From: Paenibacillus phytorum
GTDB taxonomy: Bacteria; Bacillota; Bacilli; Paenibacillales; NBRC-103111
Assembly: GCF_013141715.1 (NCBI RefSeq)
Contig: NZ_WHOA01000143.1
Location: 1 to 63,284, forward strand
Reading direction: 5' to 3'
Length of the DNA: 63,284 nucleotides
Of the stretch, positions 34,899 through 45,041 are shown one piece after another. Within the stretch, counting starts at the first letter, position 1. Each line of letters opens with the position of its first letter. The position numbers and the translations under genes are program-made. Below the pieces are notes generated by a model. That model saw only the letters and a list, made by a program, of their open reading frames with translations. It made no database searches and was not told the DNA's origin.

Positions 34899-35876
34899 TT
34901 AGACTTTAACATATCTAGACTTGCCATTATCTCTGATAGATTCTTTTTCAAAGTTGTATTCTTCAACAAAATACATAGGTCTTTTTTTAGTCTCATTAAA
35001 AATTCTTCCTATATATTCACCAATAATCCCTAAACTAAGCAGTTGTATACCACCTAAGAACAAAATTATTATCACTAAAGAAGGGTACCCAGCTACAGGA
35101 TCACCGTAAATAACAGTTCTTATTAACAGGAATATCATGTACACCATGGAAAAAATAAATGTACAAATTCCCAAAATAGAAGCTAATCTTAATGGTGCTA
35201 TAGTAAAAGATGTAATACCTTCTATTGCCAATTCAAATAATTTAAAATAGTTCCACTTAGTCTCTCCAGCGATTCGAGGATCCCGGTCAAATTCTATCTC
35301 TTTTTTATTAAGGCCAATCCAACTAAATAAACCTTTAGTATATCTCTGGCTTTCTTTTATTGTTTTTAAAGCTTCAATCGCTCTCTTACTCAACAAACGA
35401 AAGTCTCCGGTATCTACTTGAATAGGTACCCGTGTACTCTTTTGCAAGATTTTATAGTAGACATATGATGTGTATTTTTTAAAAAAGGTCTCACCACTAC
35501 GGGATCGTCGTTTCGCATAAATATCATCATAACCTTTCTCCCATTCCTCAATCATCTTTTCTATTAACTCTGGAGGATCTTGTAGGTCGGCATCTAGAAT
35601 TACAAGTGCATCTCCAGTTGCATAATCAATACCTGCTGCCATGGCAATTTCTTTCCCGAAATTTCTTGATAAATTAAGAAAAGAAACATTGTCATCATTT
35701 TTTGCAAGATTCTTGATTATTTCAAGTGAATTATCGTTGCTACCATCATTAACAAAAAGTAATTCAAATTTATAATTCAATCTGATAATTACCTTTGTAA
35801 GTCGGTCATACAATAATGTTAATGATTCTTCTTCATCATAGACCGGAATTAGGATTGTAATTTTCTTGTCTGACAT
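34899..35876 (-). CDS. GtrB/DPM1-like membrane glycosyltransferase
   Basis: A 325-residue GT2 enzyme: ILIPVYDEEESL, LLFVNDGSND, the metal motif in VILDADLQDPP, and two C-terminal membrane helices (about 232-255 and 265-290). Such enzymes put glucose or another sugar onto undecaprenyl phosphate, giving a donor for a GT-C enzyme outside. The adjacent multi-helix protein is a fitting partner for that second step. Confidence 0.9.
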   Translation of the reverse strand: MSDKKITILIPVYDEEESLTLLYDRLTKVIIRLNYKFELLFVNDGSNDNSLEIIKNLAKNDDNVSFLNLSRNFGKEIAMAAGIDYATGDALVILDADLQDPPELIEKMIEEWEKGYDDIYAKRRSRSGETFFKKYTSYVYYKILQKSTRVPIQVDTGDFRLLSKRAIEALKTIKESQRYTKGLFSWIGLNKKEIEFDRDPRIAGETKWNYFKLFELAIEGITSFTIAPLRLASILGICTFIFSMVYMIFLLIRTVIYGDPVAGYPSLVIIILFLGGIQLLSLGIIGEYIGRIFNETKKRPMYFVEEYNFEKESIRDNGKSRYVKV

Positions 35877-35893
35877 TTTTTGTACTCCCCCTT

Positions 35894-37657
35894 TTATTCA
35901 ACTGTTATTAACTTCTCTTTTGATGTCAGGTTATTGTTTTTCAATTGAATTTTTATTACTCCTTTAATTTCAAACATTTTATTAGGTATTATTACTGTTG
36001 CTATGTTGTCATTTGAAATTATGGTTTCAAGTACAATATCATTGGCTATAATTTTTGTGCCAGCCGATATGTTAATTCCTTTAACAGCAAGTGCTGAATC
36101 TCCATTTGGCTGCTTATTAAAAGATACTCCAGCAATAATTTTATTAGGATATGTCTCTTCTATAATCATTTCTTGATTTATTTCTCTTCTTTCAATTTCT
36201 CTGAGAGAGCCATTATCATAATCTAACAAAAGGTAACTTTTTTGTTTATTTATACTTTTAGGATTTAATTCTGTCTTAATTGTAGGATCATTAAATATAA
36301 TATTATTCACAAAACCAGGACCGTAGTAAAAAACGTTATGAGAATCTTTCACGTTTTCAATATATATAGTAGCCCCTTTCTCTGGTTTTTTGATTTGATA
36401 GAGTTGAGTAATAGAAATCCTATTATTATCAGAGACACTCAACCAATATTCTTTGAAATTAGATATTCCTTCAGAAAAGGTTAAGAGGTATCCACTTAAT
36501 ATTAACACTAAAATAAAAGAAATTTTGAACGATACCGGTTTAATCACTGACACTATAAAATTTAGAAAAATCGCAAAAAATATACTCAAAAATATAGATG
36601 GTATATACAAATAAAGAATATGTTGCATATTTTTCATTGGGAGCACTGGTGAGAAAGCAGCAGCAATTGCCAGGAATACTAATATTAATATATAATTTTT
36701 TTTCTTCACTAAATAATATACCGATATAACAAAAGAAATTATATAGAATACTAATAGGGTTATTGTTAATTTATTGAATTTCGTAAATGTAAAATCCGGA
36801 ATAGTATAGTTTAAATAAAGAATAAGATATTTTAATAAACTTTTAAATATATCTATGGGGTTAAATGAAAGATAGTATGGACTCGTTACATCCTCTGTCA
36901 TATTACCTGCAGAAGGCAAATGATTTAACAATAAAAAATAACTGATCATAATAAAACATAACACAATCAATAGTTTATTATTTTTTATAGATGATAAAAT
37001 AGTTTTCAAACTTAAATTATTTAATATAGATATTTTTATAGTTTCATAAATAAATAAAATAACCGGTAAGGTTAGTGCCATTTCTTTTGTTCTCAGAGCT
37101 AAATAATATAAAACAACTATAATAATTGTATGAAATACTTTATATTGAACCATCAAATTTCTTAATACATAAATATTAAGTACAAGTAATATCAAAGTTG
37201 CACCTAGCAAATCAAAAATTGCAGCGTCCCATTGAACTGCCATCAAACTCCTTGGAAATATCCCGAAAATTACAACAACGATAAGTGGAAGGAATTTTGC
37301 ATTGTTATAATTTATTTCTTTTAATACCTTCTTAATAAATGAGAACAATAAAATGGTATTAATCATATGTAGCAGAAGCAACCAAACATGATGCTTAATA
37401 AAATCCATACCAAAACTATCAAATAATAATTTAATAAAAATCGTACCTACCGAACGATCATTATATTTAGATTGTGGTATAAAGTTAAAAATATCAGAAT
37501 AACTATTAAATTTCACAGTATTAAGCCAACTATAATCATCAAAAATAAACCCATTCCTTGGTGAGATAATCCAATAGTTAGATATAAAAGAGACTATTAT
37601 AATTAATAGAAGTATTAGCCTTTCGCTATTTATGCCTATAGTATCTTTATTTTTCAT
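35894..37657 (-). CDS. Multi-pass membrane protein, GT-C-like, with Ig-like C-terminal domain
   Basis: A 587-residue protein with about eleven membrane helices and a luminal FIFDDYSWL in the first loop; an acidic pair here is typical of GT-C glycosyltransferases that use polyprenyl-sugar donors. The last ~90 residues outside the membrane hold an IPT/TIG-like domain (GVSFNKQPNGDSALAVKG, then TVIIPNKMF). It lies just downstream of the acyltransferase gene (4-base overlap) and upstream of the GtrB-like enzyme, so it likely moves the lipid-linked sugar onto a glycan. Very AT-rich coding. Confidence 0.7.
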   Translation of the reverse strand: MKNKDTIGINSERLILLLIIIVSFISNYWIISPRNGFIFDDYSWLNTVKFNSYSDIFNFIPQSKYNDRSVGTIFIKLLFDSFGMDFIKHHVWLLLLHMINTILLFSFIKKVLKEINYNNAKFLPLIVVVIFGIFPRSLMAVQWDAAIFDLLGATLILLVLNIYVLRNLMVQYKVFHTIIIVVLYYLALRTKEMALTLPVILFIYETIKISILNNLSLKTILSSIKNNKLLIVLCFIMISYFLLLNHLPSAGNMTEDVTSPYYLSFNPIDIFKSLLKYLILYLNYTIPDFTFTKFNKLTITLLVFYIISFVISVYYLVKKKNYILILVFLAIAAAFSPVLPMKNMQHILYLYIPSIFLSIFFAIFLNFIVSVIKPVSFKISFILVLILSGYLLTFSEGISNFKEYWLSVSDNNRISITQLYQIKKPEKGATIYIENVKDSHNVFYYGPGFVNNIIFNDPTIKTELNPKSINKQKSYLLLDYDNGSLREIERREINQEMIIEETYPNKIIAGVSFNKQPNGDSALAVKGINISAGTKIIANDIVLETIISNDNIATVIIPNKMFEIKGVIKIQLKNNNLTSKEKLITVE

Positions 37658-38724
37658 TTTATTATCCTCTTCTTAGGATTTGCATTTTTACCTAAAAACA
37701 AAAAGCTTAAAATATTATTTTTTGCTAACAATCTTTCAATTAATAATATGGATATGATGGTGGAAATTGTTAAACCATGCCAAAAGTGATTATTGGCTCT
37801 AGGTGTTAATTCTTTTAAATATCCGAGATCTAATAAACCTACAAAAAAGAATAGAACAAAAGTAATTCTGAATATCATGAAATGTAGAATTAAAATAGCT
37901 AAAGTTCTTCTACCAATATAAACAAATATACTACGTAAAATATCAAATTTTGTAATAATATTAGAAATTATATAAAGTAAGTATATACCTGAAATAGACG
38001 TAATAAAATTTATCATAGGCGAACTGAAACTTCTAGTAGGCCAGTTCATTTGTGGATGAATATATTGTCCAAACAAAAAAATTATTATTAAGCTAACAGG
38101 TATTGCAATTCTTTTATTAATTTCTTGTTCGAAAATTACTTTTCCCCTGAAAATAGAACCAAGAGTAAAATAAAAGCTACCAGCTAACATTAAATCAACC
38201 ATATACGGTAGTATTATTTTGTGTGAAAATAAATAATAAGCTAAAAAATATAGGAATAAAATAGAAAGTAATTGTACAGTAAACTTATAATTCATTGATC
38301 TAGTAAAATCATATATGACTTTTGATACAATACTTGACAAGAATAATACAATTAAAAACCAAGTGGCACCAGCAAAGTCAACCGTACTAAGATGTAGAAT
38401 AAATTGTTTTATTGTTGGGAAAAAATAAATACTATCGTTATAAAAATAAGAATCTATTTTAAAATACCTTAATGCAATTCTTATCAATATGAAGAATATA
38501 TTTATTGAAATGTAGGGTATTAATAAGCTTTGAACTCTTTTATAAAAAAATTCAGTTAATTTATATTTACCATAGTTTGTTGTGAAGCCTGAAATGAAAA
38601 GAAAAGCCGGCATATGGAAAAGATAGATAAATGGAGTCCAAGGGGACCATGTATGCCCTATTACCATGCAAATAATTGCTATTCCTTTGTAAATATCTAT
38701 CCATGCTGTTCTCTTAGAATCCAT
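37654..38724 (-). CDS. Acyltransferase 3 family membrane protein
   Basis: A 356-residue membrane acyltransferase (OafA/YfiT-like): WIDIYKGIAIICMVIGHTW at the N-terminus, LFHMPAFLFISGF, and about ten helices. It likely acylates the glycan at the membrane. Its stop overlaps the start of the next gene by 4 bases (ATGA type). Confidence 0.85.
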   Translation of the reverse strand: MDSKRTAWIDIYKGIAIICMVIGHTWSPWTPFIYLFHMPAFLFISGFTTNYGKYKLTEFFYKRVQSLLIPYISINIFFILIRIALRYFKIDSYFYNDSIYFFPTIKQFILHLSTVDFAGATWFLIVLFLSSIVSKVIYDFTRSMNYKFTVQLLSILFLYFLAYYLFSHKIILPYMVDLMLAGSFYFTLGSIFRGKVIFEQEINKRIAIPVSLIIIFLFGQYIHPQMNWPTRSFSSPMINFITSISGIYLLYIISNIITKFDILRSIFVYIGRRTLAILILHFMIFRITFVLFFFVGLLDLGYLKELTPRANNHFWHGLTISTIISILLIERLLAKNNILSFLFLGKNANPKKRIIK

Positions 38725-38859
38725 TTATATTATCTCCTGAATCAAATTTAAGCACTATATATACAATCTTTAAGTAATTTTTAAGTAATCTTTAAGTATC
38801 TAATCTAACTATTAACCTAAAATTTATATAAACTTGATTCTTCAATATCTTCATCCCTC

Positions 38860-39981
38860 TTAAAACTTCTTTAATGCAATATTTAATTCACCAAGTACAT
38901 ATTTCCAATCATATTTTTCAGTTATAAATCTACTTAACTTATTATTCTTTTCGTTATTATATAAAATCTCTAAGCATTTTTTTATGGAATTTACATTATG
39001 AGGATCGCAATAAGTTGCATAATCTCCGAAATATTCCTTAACAGGAGCGGTATCTGCAACACCAATATTACATCCCAATAAACCAGCTTCTAGAGAAGAA
39101 AGCCCTGGCGTTTCAATAAAACTAGGTTGCAAATGCCCATGAGCTTTACGTAATATTTTAAATATATCTTGATGTTCTAAATATTTAAGGAAGATAACAT
39201 TAGGTTTTGCAATTTTTTTTATATAATTTTCATATGCTACATCGTTTTTTGAAGCTTTGCCAATAATAATTACTGGTATTTCCGTATTATTCGCTGCTTT
39301 AACTAAATTTAATTGGTTTTTTCTAGGGCCAATCCCACCAACACAACAAATAAATTTTTTTGGAAGCCATGACCATAAATCTTCCTCTTTTTCTTCCGAA
39401 AATAAAATTTCGGCTGAATCGATACCATTATAAATAACAATTGATTTTTTTCGCAGATTTTCAACAGAATAATTTTCTATAATATGTCCAAGCTCAGCAA
39501 AAGAATTTGGACAGATAAGTGCAGTCTCATTTAAAATTTCACAAATTAAGTTATTTTTATTTCTCATTAACTTGTAGTCGATATTTAGTAAATTAATAAT
39601 ATCCTGATTTTTCTTTTGAAAATATCTACTTTTTAATGAAAAAATGATTTTTCGAGGTAAAATATTTCTAACAAAATTTCTAATAGTAAATATATCAATC
39701 ATTTCTAATTTGCTAAGATCCCAGTAAACTGGAAAAAAAATAAATGAGAGATTATATTTCTTTGCTATTTGAGATTGCAAATAAGCTTCATATGGTAAAG
39801 TTAAATTAAATCCAATAGCAATATCATATATCGAAAAATCCATTTCATAATTTCTTGCTATAATTACATTATGATTTTTATTACGCAAAAATTCTGCTAT
39901 TGCTCTAATCTGTACAGTATCTCCACCCGGATTAGTTTCAGAATCTAACCTATCAAAAAGAACAATCTTTTTGTTGCTCAA
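38860..39981 (-). CDS. Glycosyltransferase family 4-like
   Basis: A 373-residue GT-B enzyme. Motifs: GGDTVQIRAIAEFL near the N-terminus, NGIDSAEIL, FICCVGGIGPRKNQL and QPSFIETPGLSSLEAG, the donor-binding site of GT4. It starts 4 bases before the end of the upstream glycosyltransferase gene (coupled). Confidence 0.88.
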   Translation of the reverse strand: MSNKKIVLFDRLDSETNPGGDTVQIRAIAEFLRNKNHNVIIARNYEMDFSIYDIAIGFNLTLPYEAYLQSQIAKKYNLSFIFFPVYWDLSKLEMIDIFTIRNFVRNILPRKIIFSLKSRYFQKKNQDIINLLNIDYKLMRNKNNLICEILNETALICPNSFAELGHIIENYSVENLRKKSIVIYNGIDSAEILFSEEKEEDLWSWLPKKFICCVGGIGPRKNQLNLVKAANNTEIPVIIIGKASKNDVAYENYIKKIAKPNVIFLKYLEHQDIFKILRKAHGHLQPSFIETPGLSSLEAGLLGCNIGVADTAPVKEYFGDYATYCDPHNVNSIKKCLEILYNNEKNNKLSRFITEKYDWKYVLGELNIALKKF

Positions 39982-41207
39982 AGCAACTCCTCCACTCGGG
40001 TCAACACTTTATTTAATCTATTTTCCCACGTGTTTTCTTCAGCTTCTTTAGTTAGTTTCAATATGAACTGTTCATCATCTTTTTTAGTCTCAGCCTCAAG
40101 TAATTTTTCATAAAATTCAATTTTGTTGTTACTTATAAAAACTGAAGATAATCCATTAACCTCAGGTAAATTTGAACTTACTACAGGCTTACCACCTGCT
40201 AGATATTCAAATATTTTAACTGGCGATGTATTTAAAGTAATTTCATTAATTAGAAAAGGTAATACTGCTATGTCAAAATAAGAAAGTAACTGAGGAATAA
40301 AATCATAAGAAACCCTTGATTTAAATATAACATTGGGATAACTTCTACGTAGGGCATGAACATCTTTCTGAACATCAGAATATACTTCACCTACAATTAA
40401 AAAGGTCCAATCCGGCTTCATTTCAGCTGCATATCTAATTGCAGAAAAGTCAAACCAACTAGCAATAGCTCCATAATAACCAACAATTACTTTGGAATTT
40501 AGTCGTAAATCATCAAGATCATCCCATTTAATTCTCTGATATTGCTCAAAATCGTTTATATTAACTCCATTTGGTATAAGAAGAGGGTTGAATCCTAATT
40601 GACGTAAATCATTCGCTATTCCATTTGCAGTTGCAAGAATGTAATCTGATTCCCGCAGAGAATTTTCAAAATCAATTTGAATCTTATCATAACTATCAAA
40701 AGTATTAATGTGATCGATACAATCATATATTCGAATACTATTTACATGATGGAGATTTTCTTTAATAACATTTCTCTGATGAGGCCAATACTGCCATATC
40801 AGTATTTTCTCACCTTCCAATGATTTTTTTAGTAACTCTCCATCTAATCCATCATTATATAAGTATAAGTTTTCTTCTATTTTAAATAATCCCCTAACCT
40901 CCCAATCAGGAGATCCTACAAAACTCGTATCGACTAAGTAAATAACTGCATATCCTAATTTTGCAAATGCTCTTGCTAGCTGTTGGGGTCTTTGAAACAA
41001 ATATCCCCATGGACATGATGGTGATGGAAATATTATGATAGGGTTCTTTGGTTTTTTAGCTAACAATTCATTTATTTGTCCCTTTATTCTCTTTTCATTA
41101 GGAAAGCAAAGCAGTATGTTTCGATAATATTTAGGTAAACGATGCAACAATTTTCTAGTTAAAACTCTAGGATGTCGTATCATCCTAAATAATTTACCAA
41201 CATTCAC
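39978..41207 (-). CDS. Glycosyltransferase, TuaH-like GT-B
   Basis: A 409-residue GT-B enzyme with the diagnostic FQRPQQLARAFAKLGY, then YDCIDH, IPNGVNINDF, VGYYGAIASWFD and the donor site FEYLAGGKPVVSSNL. It resembles TuaH-type transferases and the first half of the 910-residue protein upstream, so the two are paralogues. Confidence 0.88.
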   Translation of the reverse strand: MNVGKLFRMIRHPRVLTRKLLHRLPKYYRNILLCFPNEKRIKGQINELLAKKPKNPIIIFPSPSCPWGYLFQRPQQLARAFAKLGYAVIYLVDTSFVGSPDWEVRGLFKIEENLYLYNDGLDGELLKKSLEGEKILIWQYWPHQRNVIKENLHHVNSIRIYDCIDHINTFDSYDKIQIDFENSLRESDYILATANGIANDLRQLGFNPLLIPNGVNINDFEQYQRIKWDDLDDLRLNSKVIVGYYGAIASWFDFSAIRYAAEMKPDWTFLIVGEVYSDVQKDVHALRRSYPNVIFKSRVSYDFIPQLLSYFDIAVLPFLINEITLNTSPVKIFEYLAGGKPVVSSNLPEVNGLSSVFISNNKIEFYEKLLEAETKKDDEQFILKLTKEAEENTWENRLNKVLTRVEELL

Positions 41208-41232
41208 TGCCTTGCACTCCCTTTTAAGTAAT

Positions 41233-43965
41233 TTAATTCAAAACTTCAATAAGAGTTTCACTTTTAAAGATAGTCGCTCGTTTAAACTCTTCCTTCAAAT
41301 TCATTAAACTATCTGAACTTGAATAAGAAGGTTCATCTATGATTATTCGATGCGCCTTCATTTCTTCTAATAAAGGACTACCGCAATAAATAATAACATC
41401 AAAAGTTACATTCTTGAAAAAATCAACGCGATTTGTAAAGTAGATGTTGGGTCCATATTTTCGAATTCCTGAAATACTTTCATTGTAATAGTTTGTTACA
41501 TAACTAATAATTAATAACTCTTTATCGCTACCAAGAAGCTTTGTTATTTCTTTCCACCGCTTTTTATCTTTGTTCCAATTACCTTCTCCAATAATTAATA
41601 TATTTTTTTTATTTTGTTCCTGAATGTGTTTGTCTATTTCAGAACTATCATGTACACCTGAAAATATACTATTGGGTAAATTAGGAAATGTCCAAGTTTT
41701 AGACCATTTTTGTTCAAAATAATTTTTGTTTAACTCCCAAATTTGCCTATACTTTTTATCTTCAAGCTTCTTAAAACTTACACTTCCATGATGATAAACA
41801 AATGCATCCTCGATAATTGCTAATTTATAGCCATTGTTTCTTACTCTTTCACAATAATCATCATCTTCAAACATACCAATTTTATAATTACTATCTAAAT
41901 CACCAATTTCATTATAAACATCTCTTCTAAAAGCAACACAGAAAAAACCTAACAAATTCGTATATCTAATTCTATCTTTGTATTGTTCATAAAATTCAGC
42001 TAGCCATTCAGGATCAGGCCCCGCTAAAGAATTCCCAACAAAAAAATCTAACATTTGGTCATTACCGACAGAATTTGATACTGGGCCAACTAAACCAATT
42101 TCCAAGTTTTCTTTTAAAGGCTTAACTAATTTTTGAATCCATCCTTGCGTGACGATTGTATCATTATTAAGTAGAATGATAAACTCGCCAGTAGCATTCC
42201 TACAGCCGAGTGCATTTCCTCCTGCAAATCCTCTATTCGTAGAAGATTGAAACACACTAACTCTAGGATCTCTTATTCGAGATAAATGAATCTTAGTTTC
42301 ATCGGTTGAGGCATTATCAACTATAATTATTTCAACATTAGGATAATCATTATTTGTAAGTAAGCTTTGCAAACATTGTTTTGTATAAGACCAATTGTTA
42401 TACGTTACAATAACAATGCTAACTTTAGGGAAAAATCGGGAATTTATCTCATTTTTGAATACTTCATATCTGTTTGACCAGGTATTCAAAGATGCAAAAG
42501 TTTTCCTTTTATCAATATCGGATTGATCATTACTTTTTAATGAATCCTGCAGCAGTTTTTCAAATTCTTCATAGTTAGATGCAAGCTTCACAACATTCGA
42601 TATCAATTCTAGTTCCGGTAATCTGACTGAAACTACAGGCTTCCCAGCTGCAAGATACTCATAAATTTTAACAGGATTAGTAGCAAGAGTTAGATTATTT
42701 ACAATAAAAGGGATCATACAAACATCAAAACCATTTAAATATTGAGGTAAATCGGAGTATGGTTTCTCGCCAGTAAGTATTACATTTTTCATTTCAGATA
42801 CGTTACTAATATCGCAACCAAATGTATCACCAATCAAAACAAAATTCCAATTAGTGTTTCTTTTTGCTAAATATTCAATTAGTTTTATATCAAACCAATC
42901 AGAAATAGCTCCATAGTATCCAATTACTGGTCCTTTTAAAGTAGATAATTCTGGTGTAAGCAGCTCAGTTTTGGAAGAAAAATGTTCATATTCACCCGCA
43001 TTTCTAATAAGAACTGTATTTTCATTTTTTAATATCGCTTTTTCAAAAAGTCTAGATGATGATGTCACTACCATATCCGATGAATTTATTAAAGATTCCT
43101 CTTTTGAGAGCATACCTGCTGAATTAGTAGAAAACCCCTCATGATCATCCATACAATCATAAACTATTCTGTTATTAGTTAACGTATGTGCCAAGTCAGA
43201 CCAAAATGGCAGATCTAATATTGAAATAGTATTTGATATCTTGTATTTATTTTTTATATAATCAATTGACCAGTTAAGATACTTCAAGTCAATAGTATCT
43301 CCAATGACATCTCGGTAAGCATTCAGACGATTATTAGAGCACAGTTTTACTCCCCAAACATTGTTGTGTAATTTTCTAATTAAAACATGTTCTTCTACTT
43401 CTTTTCTTGTTAAATCAGGATTATTTAATTCTGTGGTATCAATTGAAAAATAAAATACTCGGTGTCCATTCTCAGCAAACTGAACTGAAATTTGTTGTGG
43501 TCGTTGCCATCTGAAGTTCCATTCTATAACTGGAAATCTAAACACATCAAAATAATAATAATCAGAATATGCTTCATCAGTTTCATGTGTATTAGACGCA
43601 GTAACTTGATATAATTCTTTTGCTTCATCCACTAATTGCAAACTATCAATTTTAAGTATATTTCCAATACTTTTAACAGGATTAAATTGATATAATTCCA
43701 AATCTTTAACAATTGGTTTTCCCGATATTTTATTATATACCCATTTCAAAAATTTCCTTTTTTCATTCTTTTCACCTTTAATAAACTGTTCATTTAATCT
43801 TCTCAAAGCACACATGATTTTCCAGGCCTTTGTACTTTGAGCACGTTCGATTTCTCTTGTTAATTGAATTAATGATTGAGTATTGTGTTCAAAAGCAAAT
43901 TCGATTTTATCAATCACATATTCCTTAATCTTAATTTCATTATTATTCTTTTTTAATTCGACCAT
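41233..43965 (-). CDS. Bifunctional glycosyltransferase: GT-B half plus GT2 half
   Basis: A 910-residue fusion. Residues about 125-510 are a TuaH-like GT-B domain (WRWQRPQQIS-type motif as FRWQRPQQISVQF, YDCMDDHEG, IGYYGAISDWFD, YEYLAAGKPVVSV). Residues about 525-775 are a GT2 domain (SIVIVTYNNWS, IIIVDNASTDE, LLNNDTIV, MFEDDDYCERV). The last ~130 residues are unrecognised. Two transferases in one chain suggest alternating addition of two sugars, as in some repeat-unit polymerases. A charged helical stretch lies at the N-terminus. Confidence 0.85.
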   Translation of the reverse strand: MVELKKNNNEIKIKEYVIDKIEFAFEHNTQSLIQLTREIERAQSTKAWKIMCALRRLNEQFIKGEKNEKRKFLKWVYNKISGKPIVKDLELYQFNPVKSIGNILKIDSLQLVDEAKELYQVTASNTHETDEAYSDYYYFDVFRFPVIEWNFRWQRPQQISVQFAENGHRVFYFSIDTTELNNPDLTRKEVEEHVLIRKLHNNVWGVKLCSNNRLNAYRDVIGDTIDLKYLNWSIDYIKNKYKISNTISILDLPFWSDLAHTLTNNRIVYDCMDDHEGFSTNSAGMLSKEESLINSSDMVVTSSSRLFEKAILKNENTVLIRNAGEYEHFSSKTELLTPELSTLKGPVIGYYGAISDWFDIKLIEYLAKRNTNWNFVLIGDTFGCDISNVSEMKNVILTGEKPYSDLPQYLNGFDVCMIPFIVNNLTLATNPVKIYEYLAAGKPVVSVRLPELELISNVVKLASNYEEFEKLLQDSLKSNDQSDIDKRKTFASLNTWSNRYEVFKNEINSRFFPKVSIVIVTYNNWSYTKQCLQSLLTNNDYPNVEIIIVDNASTDETKIHLSRIRDPRVSVFQSSTNRGFAGGNALGCRNATGEFIILLNNDTIVTQGWIQKLVKPLKENLEIGLVGPVSNSVGNDQMLDFFVGNSLAGPDPEWLAEFYEQYKDRIRYTNLLGFFCVAFRRDVYNEIGDLDSNYKIGMFEDDDYCERVRNNGYKLAIIEDAFVYHHGSVSFKKLEDKKYRQIWELNKNYFEQKWSKTWTFPNLPNSIFSGVHDSSEIDKHIQEQNKKNILIIGEGNWNKDKKRWKEITKLLGSDKELLIISYVTNYYNESISGIRKYGPNIYFTNRVDFFKNVTFDVIIYCGSPLLEEMKAHRIIIDEPSYSSSDSLMNLKEEFKRATIFKSETLIEVLN

Positions 43966-44001
43966 TTACTTTCCTCATCTCAGATTATTTGTAAGATGCA
44001 C

Positions 44002-45036
44002 CTACTGATCTTCCACTTGTTTTATCTGCATTAAGGAATCAATTTCTTGTTTTAGTATGGCTACACTTTCATCTCTTTTCGAAACTTCCTCTTGAAGTTT
44101 TTTTATCCATTCATCTTTCGCTTTTATTTCTGCCTGCAGATAGGAAACGCTTTCGTCACGCTTCCGAACTTCTTCAGTTATGTTTTCAATCCATTTATTT
44201 TTTTCTTCAATTTCATTTTTCAAGAAAGTTATACTGATCTCACGTTTTTCCACTTCTTCTTTTGCTATGCTTATCCATTCAGTATTTGTTTCATTTTCTT
44301 TTGATATAAAGGATATTATATTATCCCTTTTCTCGACTTCTGCGGTTAATTTGTTTACCGTTTCTTCGAGTAAATTTTCTTCGTGTTCAGTTGGTTGAAA
44401 AATATCCAAAGTTAATTCATCATAGATACTAGAATCTTTATTTGCATATATCAACAGTATTTGCTTTCCTGGCCAATAACTAGGTTCGGTAGGTACAACT
44501 TTATGATATAGAAGTTGGAGATTATTTATTGATAAAGCAATATTCAGGTAGTCAAAAGTGGAGAAGTGTTCATCAATTCTCTCATATTCTTGAAAAGGAA
44601 TTAATATTATCAGCAATTCTTTTGTCCATTTTGACAAATAATGCATCCAATCAATAGGATTTTCATAATGTTCTAGACAATTCGAAGTAAAGATGACGTC
44701 ATATACGTTATCGTAATTTTCTAATTTACCATCAAAAAAAGTAATGTTACTATAATGACTTTTTGCTTTTGAAATTGCTGCTTCAGCAAAATCTAAACCG
44801 AATACATTCGATGAAGATAATTGTTTTGCTAAAACAACTGTCCCATCACCTTCGGCACATCCCCAATCAAGTACAGATAAATTTTTCTTTTGAATAACGT
44901 TTAATATGGGAGATGGAATGAGTTTTAGAGCAAGATTCACGAAATAACTGGTTTGATTCCTACCACCTTTTGAATCCCAGTCTTTAACAAATCTCTCATT
45001 CCAATAATCCTGAGAGTTTAAATCATTATTTGTCAT
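44002..45036 (-). CDS. SAM methyltransferase with four 28-residue coiled-coil repeats
   Basis: A 344-residue protein. Residues about 45-190 are a class I methyltransferase (SAM motif LDWGCAEGDG, then VFGLDFAEAAI and TSNCLEHYEN). Residues 233-344 are four exact-length 28-residue repeats starting EVEKRDN, EVEKREI, EVRKRDE and EVSKRDE, each four heptads with a central W-I in the first three. The fourth reaches the C-terminus. The gene lies 6 bases from the exporter ATPase gene. Chain-capping methyltransferases with coiled coils set O-polysaccharide length in WbdD systems (there with a kinase, absent here), so this may be the chain terminator. Confidence 0.9.
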   Translation of the reverse strand: MTNNDLNSQDYWNERFVKDWDSKGGRNQTSYFVNLALKLIPSPILNVIQKKNLSVLDWGCAEGDGTVVLAKQLSSSNVFGLDFAEAAISKAKSHYSNITFFDGKLENYDNVYDVIFTSNCLEHYENPIDWMHYLSKWTKELLIILIPFQEYERIDEHFSTFDYLNIALSINNLQLLYHKVVPTEPSYWPGKQILLIYANKDSSIYDELTLDIFQPTEHEENLLEETVNKLTAEVEKRDNIISFISKENETNTEWISIAKEEVEKREISITFLKNEIEEKNKWIENITEEVRKRDESVSYLQAEIKAKDEWIKKLQEEVSKRDESVAILKQEIDSLMQIKQVEDQ

Positions 45037-45041
45037 TTGAG

